DNA of 64,000 nt from the NCBI RefSeq assembly GCF_040195635.1, contig NZ_JBEFTX010000022.1, positions 62,001 through 126,000 of the forward strand, read 5' to 3'. The translations under genes were made by a program, and so were the position numbers. This document shows, one piece after another, positions 61,405 through 64,000 of the stretch. The stretch comes from Thermasporomyces sp040195635. Lineage in GTDB: Bacteria > Actinomycetota > Actinomycetes > Propionibacteriales > Actinopolymorphaceae. How positions within the stretch are numbered: position 1 is the stretch's first letter; each line of letters begins with the position of its first letter. The notes beneath the pieces are model-generated. The model had not been told where the DNA came from, did no database searches, and worked only from the letters and a program-made list of their open reading frames with translations.

Positions 61405-61914
61405 GTGGACTACAGGTGGTGGCAGCAGCGGCGCGCGCGAAGGAGGACGCCCGCGTCGGCCGTCGACGTGCCCGCCCAGGCCATCTACGCCGCGATGGTC
61501 AAGGAAGTGCTCGCACCCGGTTTCCGCGAGATGGGCCTGAAGGGTTCTGGCAGCCGGTATTCCTGGGCATCCCAGACGTGCTGGGCCCTGATGAATCTTC
61601 AGAAGTCCGCGTACAGCGATGCCGTCGAGGTCCAGTTCACTGTGAACCTGCTCGTAGCCAACAAGCAGCAGTGGGAGGCTGCTCGCTCCCAGAGGACCTA
61701 TCTGCCGGAGCGGCCATCCGCTGGCACAATCTACGGCGAACCCGCCGCCCAGGAACGCATCGGAATGGTTCGGCCGGACCGGGCGGACAAGTGGTGGCGC
61801 ATTCACCCCGAAGTCGATCTAGCAGCGGTGACAACGAATGTTCTCAACGACATACGGGAGTTCGCCCTCCCGTGGTTACGGCGGCAGGTCGAGAGTCGAG
61901 GTGGAGCGGGCTAG
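61405..61914 (+). CDS. DUF4304-family protein
   Basis: The 169-residue protein has the DUF4304 pattern: YAAMVKEVLAPGFREMGLKG, VEVQFTVNLLVANKQQWEAA, ERPSAGTIYGEPAAQERIGM and KWWRIHPEVDLAAVTTNVL. The family is small, cytoplasmic and of unknown function, and often sits in accessory or toxin/immunity-rich regions. GTG 61405 gives the usual length. It is bracketed by repeat C copies 5 and 6, which end and begin within 25 bases and 9 bases of the gene. Confidence 0.85.
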   Translation: MDYRWWQQRRARRRTPASAVDVPAQAIYAAMVKEVLAPGFREMGLKGSGSRYSWASQTCWALMNLQKSAYSDAVEVQFTVNLLVANKQQWEAARSQRTYLPERPSAGTIYGEPAAQERIGMVRPDRADKWWRIHPEVDLAAVTTNVLNDIREFALPWLRRQVESRGGAG

Positions 61915-61922
61915 CCAAGCTC

Positions 61923-61968
61923 ACCGCTCATCAACATGATCGCGCGGACAGTGGCATGAGCGAGCGGG
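61923..61968 (+). repeat. Array repeat C, copy 6
   Basis: CCGCTCATCAACATGATCGC, then GCGGACAGTGGCATGAGCGA and GCGG. Its ends can pair (CGCTCAT with ATGAGCG), so the copy may fold as a hairpin. Confidence 0.6.
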
Positions 61969-62616
61969 TCGTTACGCAGAATCTTGGAGTTGGTGGGCGA
62001 CATAGAGCAGACCATCGAGGGCATCGTCATCGCGGGTTCGGTGCGAGTCGGCGTGGGCTGGTTCAAGCCGACGCAGCGCTGCGTCGAGGGTGCCGGAAGC
62101 GCTGTATCGGGTAAGCAAGATCACGGTCGCGGTAGCCGCGGAGGGTATCCGAACTCCGCATCGAGCTAAAAGTGGGGATTCGGACGAACCGTCGTCCTGC
62201 CGCGCCCGAGCGTGTGGCGGCACAGACGTTGCACGCAGCGCTCGTACGAAGCAAACGGTCTGCTGACTGGGGGAACCAAGGGTGCCGTTCGGCTGCCGCT
62301 CTACCCGTGCACGGTCTCGACCAACTGCGAGGTCTGACGATCGGTGAATGTGGCGGGCACGAGATCGTCTTCGTTCCGAGGACCATTCTTCCCCGGCGAG
62401 CTCAAGGGCTACGCACACTTTTGTGGGGCCAGAAGAGTCCAGGGGCTGGCCTGGTGGAGCAGGCCGAGGTTCGTCGGTTGGCGCTGGATGCGTTGTCGGT
62501 GGTTGAGCGACATCTGGACGCGGTTGGACCTCGCCCCAAAGTATGTCGACCACGGACCCGTCACTTGAAGCCGGCCTTCGGGCGCAGCCCGTCTGCGAAG
62601 TGAACGTGGTCGTGGC
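61969..62616. other. Scrambled stretch with a probable IS481 remnant
   Basis: At 62480-62530 the plus strand encodes LALDALSVVERHLDAV, close to the start of the IS481 transposase at 39958 (VLVALSVVEQRLDAV), and the DNA is similar. Other parts give fragments in several frames with no complete gene. Confidence 0.4.
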
Positions 62617-63447
62617 TCACCTCGCCGGCCGGCTTACCGTGCGGCGAAAGTCACGTGTGAGGTCGTCGGCGCGGTTCATGGTCAGGTTAGGTACAGACCA
62701 GGTGATGATACCCAAGGTGGAGGAGTCAGCCCAGGCGCAGACGATGGCACGGCGCGCCTGCGCCTGATCGGGTAGTCCGCAGGCCATAGCAACATCAGCG
62801 CTGCCCGATTCGACGAACTGCAACGACGTCACTTTCGCTCCGGCCATATAGTCGCGGACCGCAGACGGCGGGGACTCTCGCAGCTCGGCACGGAACTGAC
62901 CGTCTGGGTCGGTGTTGAAGCCCAGGAATGCGCTCCCTGCGCCGCCTCGCTGGTACTCGGCGAAGACGGGCGAGCTGCCACCTCCAGTCTTCTTGGCTGT
63001 GGTCACCGCCTCCTGTCTGCGGGCGCGCGCTGCGGCATCGTCGACGCGGGTCCAGTTGCCGGCGGTGACAGGTGCCGACAGAGTGGAACCGGTGTTCGCC
63101 TGCTTGGCACGGCTCCCGAACGCGTCTGCGGCAGAGGCCGTAGCCGAACTGTTGGTCGGCAGGTTCCCCGGGACCGCGGACACCACGGCGAGTAGTCCAG
63201 CGATAGCGACCACGGCACCGGCATAGGCCCACCAGCGCCAGAGGCGTGTCGAACTCCGTGCCACTAGACCCACCACGACGGTAGAGATGACGACTGGAAC
63301 GAGCAACCGCCCGGCAGTGTAGGCACCGCTCCCGGCGACGAGTGGCACGACGACGATGCACAGCACGACATATGTTGGGATGGCCGCCAGGACGGCACTT
63401 CGCCATGGACTGTCGTTGGGCCGGTCCAGGTGCACTTCATGGCTCAC
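62617..63447 (-). CDS. Membrane protein with three N-terminal helices and a C-terminal domain
   Basis: The 276-residue protein has transmembrane helices at about residues 18-38, 47-63 and 73-91. A Ser/Ala-rich linker follows, then a soluble domain of about 160 residues (TRVDDAAARARRQEAVTTAK, VFAEYQRGGAGSAFLGFNTD, CGLPDQAQARRAIVCAWADS, then TLGIITWSV). The cysteine pair in the last part could form a disulfide outside the cell. GTG 63445-63447 is chosen because sequence upstream is low in complexity. The family is unknown, but similar membrane proteins with a C-terminal GIxxW domain are common in actinomycetes. Confidence 0.7.
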   Translation of the reverse strand: MSHEVHLDRPNDSPWRSAVLAAIPTYVVLCIVVVPLVAGSGAYTAGRLLVPVVISTVVVGLVARSSTRLWRWWAYAGAVVAIAGLLAVVSAVPGNLPTNSSATASAADAFGSRAKQANTGSTLSAPVTAGNWTRVDDAAARARRQEAVTTAKKTGGGSSPVFAEYQRGGAGSAFLGFNTDPDGQFRAELRESPPSAVRDYMAGAKVTSLQFVESGSADVAMACGLPDQAQARRAIVCAWADSSTLGIITWSVPNLTMNRADDLTRDFRRTVSRPAR

Positions 63448-63655
63448 GGGCGAATCCTGCTCCCACCGCCCATGCGTGGCAAGGCGCACCGCCTGGTCTG
63501 GCCAGGAGTGTCTGCGGCACCGGACGCGGAGGAAGACAAAACGCCACCGACTGGAACGGCTCCGGAAGCCCTCACCGAAGCCAGGGCACTCCCACCACCC
63601 AGCTCGTATAGCCAGCGCGGGTAACGGGTCGACCACTTGTGATCCGACACCTTGG

Positions 63656-63725
63656 ACGCGACACATGTCTGCCAGCTGATGCCCGACACCCAAGGCGCGT
63701 ACTCAACGCGGCATGAGCGAGCGCT
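63656..63725 (+). repeat. Array repeat C, copy 7
   Basis: GCGACACATGTCTGCCAGCT, then ACTCAACGCGGCATGAGCGA and GCGCTAG. It keeps the GACAC...CCAG...GCGGCATGAGCG order of copies 1 and 3. Confidence 0.45.
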
Positions 63726-63795
63726 AGCGGTGTGGCCGCTCGGGGTCGAGGATGTTGACGTGGCCGTCGTCGTCGCGGGTGAACTTGGCCGGCAA
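63724..63795 (-). pseudogene. Unidentified C-terminal remnant
   Basis: A minus-strand frame reads LPAKFTRDDDGHVNILDPER and PHR before a TAG that lies in repeat C copy 7. Hydrophilic, plausible protein end, but no start. Family unknown. Confidence 0.35.
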
Positions 63796-63889
63796 CTTTT
63801 ACGAGGCGATGGCCGAGCACCTCGGCTTCCGTCCAGGTCGCAGACCGGAAGATTTCTGGACCGGCAAGTGGGCCGTTTCTGAATTTTGG

Positions 63890-63940
63890 GTGACGGTTGG
63901 CCTTGTTGAGGATCTGGTCTGCGGTCTAGGTCCATGCGAA
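63890..63940 (-). mobile_element. Second IS630-family transposase remnant
   Basis: The minus strand reads FAWT, a stop codon, then TADQILNKANRH. This matches the FxWTxTADQIL C-terminal signature of IS630 transposases with a nonsense codon in place of the lysine. It lies next to the right edge of the window; more of the element may lie beyond it on the minus strand. Confidence 0.55.
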
Positions 63941-64000
63941 GATCGGTTGGGAAGCTCAACAACGAAGGCGGCATGGCTTCAAGAGATGGCGCGGATCCAC

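Noticed and set aside
57000..63730. CRISPR array
   Set aside because: Repeat C copies are separated by irregular distances of several hundred bases holding genes, and there are no spacers of fixed length or cas genes.

Overview
This 64 kb window comes from a high-GC actinomycete. A soil genus such as Kribbella or a relative fits the gene families (DinB/DUF664, tandem VOC proteins, ROK regulators, sulfatases, GH5), but the window has no rRNA or core housekeeping cluster to fix the genus. Codon use is strongly GC-biased, starts are often GTG, and many genes overlap as ATGA. The density of decayed genes, insertion-sequence remnants and dispersed repeats marks most of the window as an accessory region.

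0-13 kb: a run of single-gene or two-gene accessory functions. They are a chloramphenicol-phosphotransferase-like kinase, two alpha/beta hydrolases (one has lost its catalytic Ser and His), a secreted protein with a pre-peptidase-type C-terminal domain, a LarA-type nickel racemase coupled to a 3-hydroxyisobutyrate-dehydrogenase-like enzyme, a RibD-C reductase, an ArsR/SRPBCC pair, DUF2461, DinB, SDR and NUDIX proteins. 13-20 kb: OsmC, VOC and ArsC proteins and a compact four-gene operon of unknown membrane/secreted proteins (15.1-16.7 kb). 20-24 kb: a heterodimeric ABC exporter. 24-33.8 kb: two aminoglycoside-phosphotransferase-fold kinases, two-domain VOC proteins, a second DinB, a methyltransferase and a divergent IMP dehydrogenase.

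34-41.5 kb: a mobile-DNA zone. It opens with a 3' half of a tRNA-Ser(UGA) gene, the usual scar of tRNA-targeted integration. It continues with a HigBA-type toxin-antitoxin pair and ends with three transposase genes that are frameshifted, truncated or both (ISNCY/IS5-like, IS4, IS481). Two composite repeats (A and B), present in the same orientation at 29.9/30.8 kb and 35.7/35.9 kb, flank the segment carrying the IMP dehydrogenase, the tRNA scar and the toxin-antitoxin pair.

41.5-55.7 kb: a coherent catabolic locus. A sulfatase, a ROK regulator and an enolase-superfamily dehydratase/racemase lie on the minus strand. They are divergent from a complete oligopeptide/oligosaccharide-type ABC importer (lipoprotein SBP, two permeases, fused double ATPase) and a secreted GH5 glycosidase. 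A second sulfatase and remnants of a LacI regulator and a clan GH-A glycosidase follow. A shared motif (TTARCTTCGWTA) occurs at both ends of the divergent promoter region and is a candidate ROK operator. The most likely role is uptake and breakdown of a sulfated or sugar-acid-containing glycan.

56-64 kb: small orphan genes (DUF1877, DUF4304, a HEAT-like remnant, several unknown and two frameshifted). They are punctuated by at least seven copies of a 45-80 bp repeat with the core GATCGCGCGGACGGCGGCATG. The layout looks like a decaying cassette array of immunity-like or accessory genes and is the least explained part of the window.
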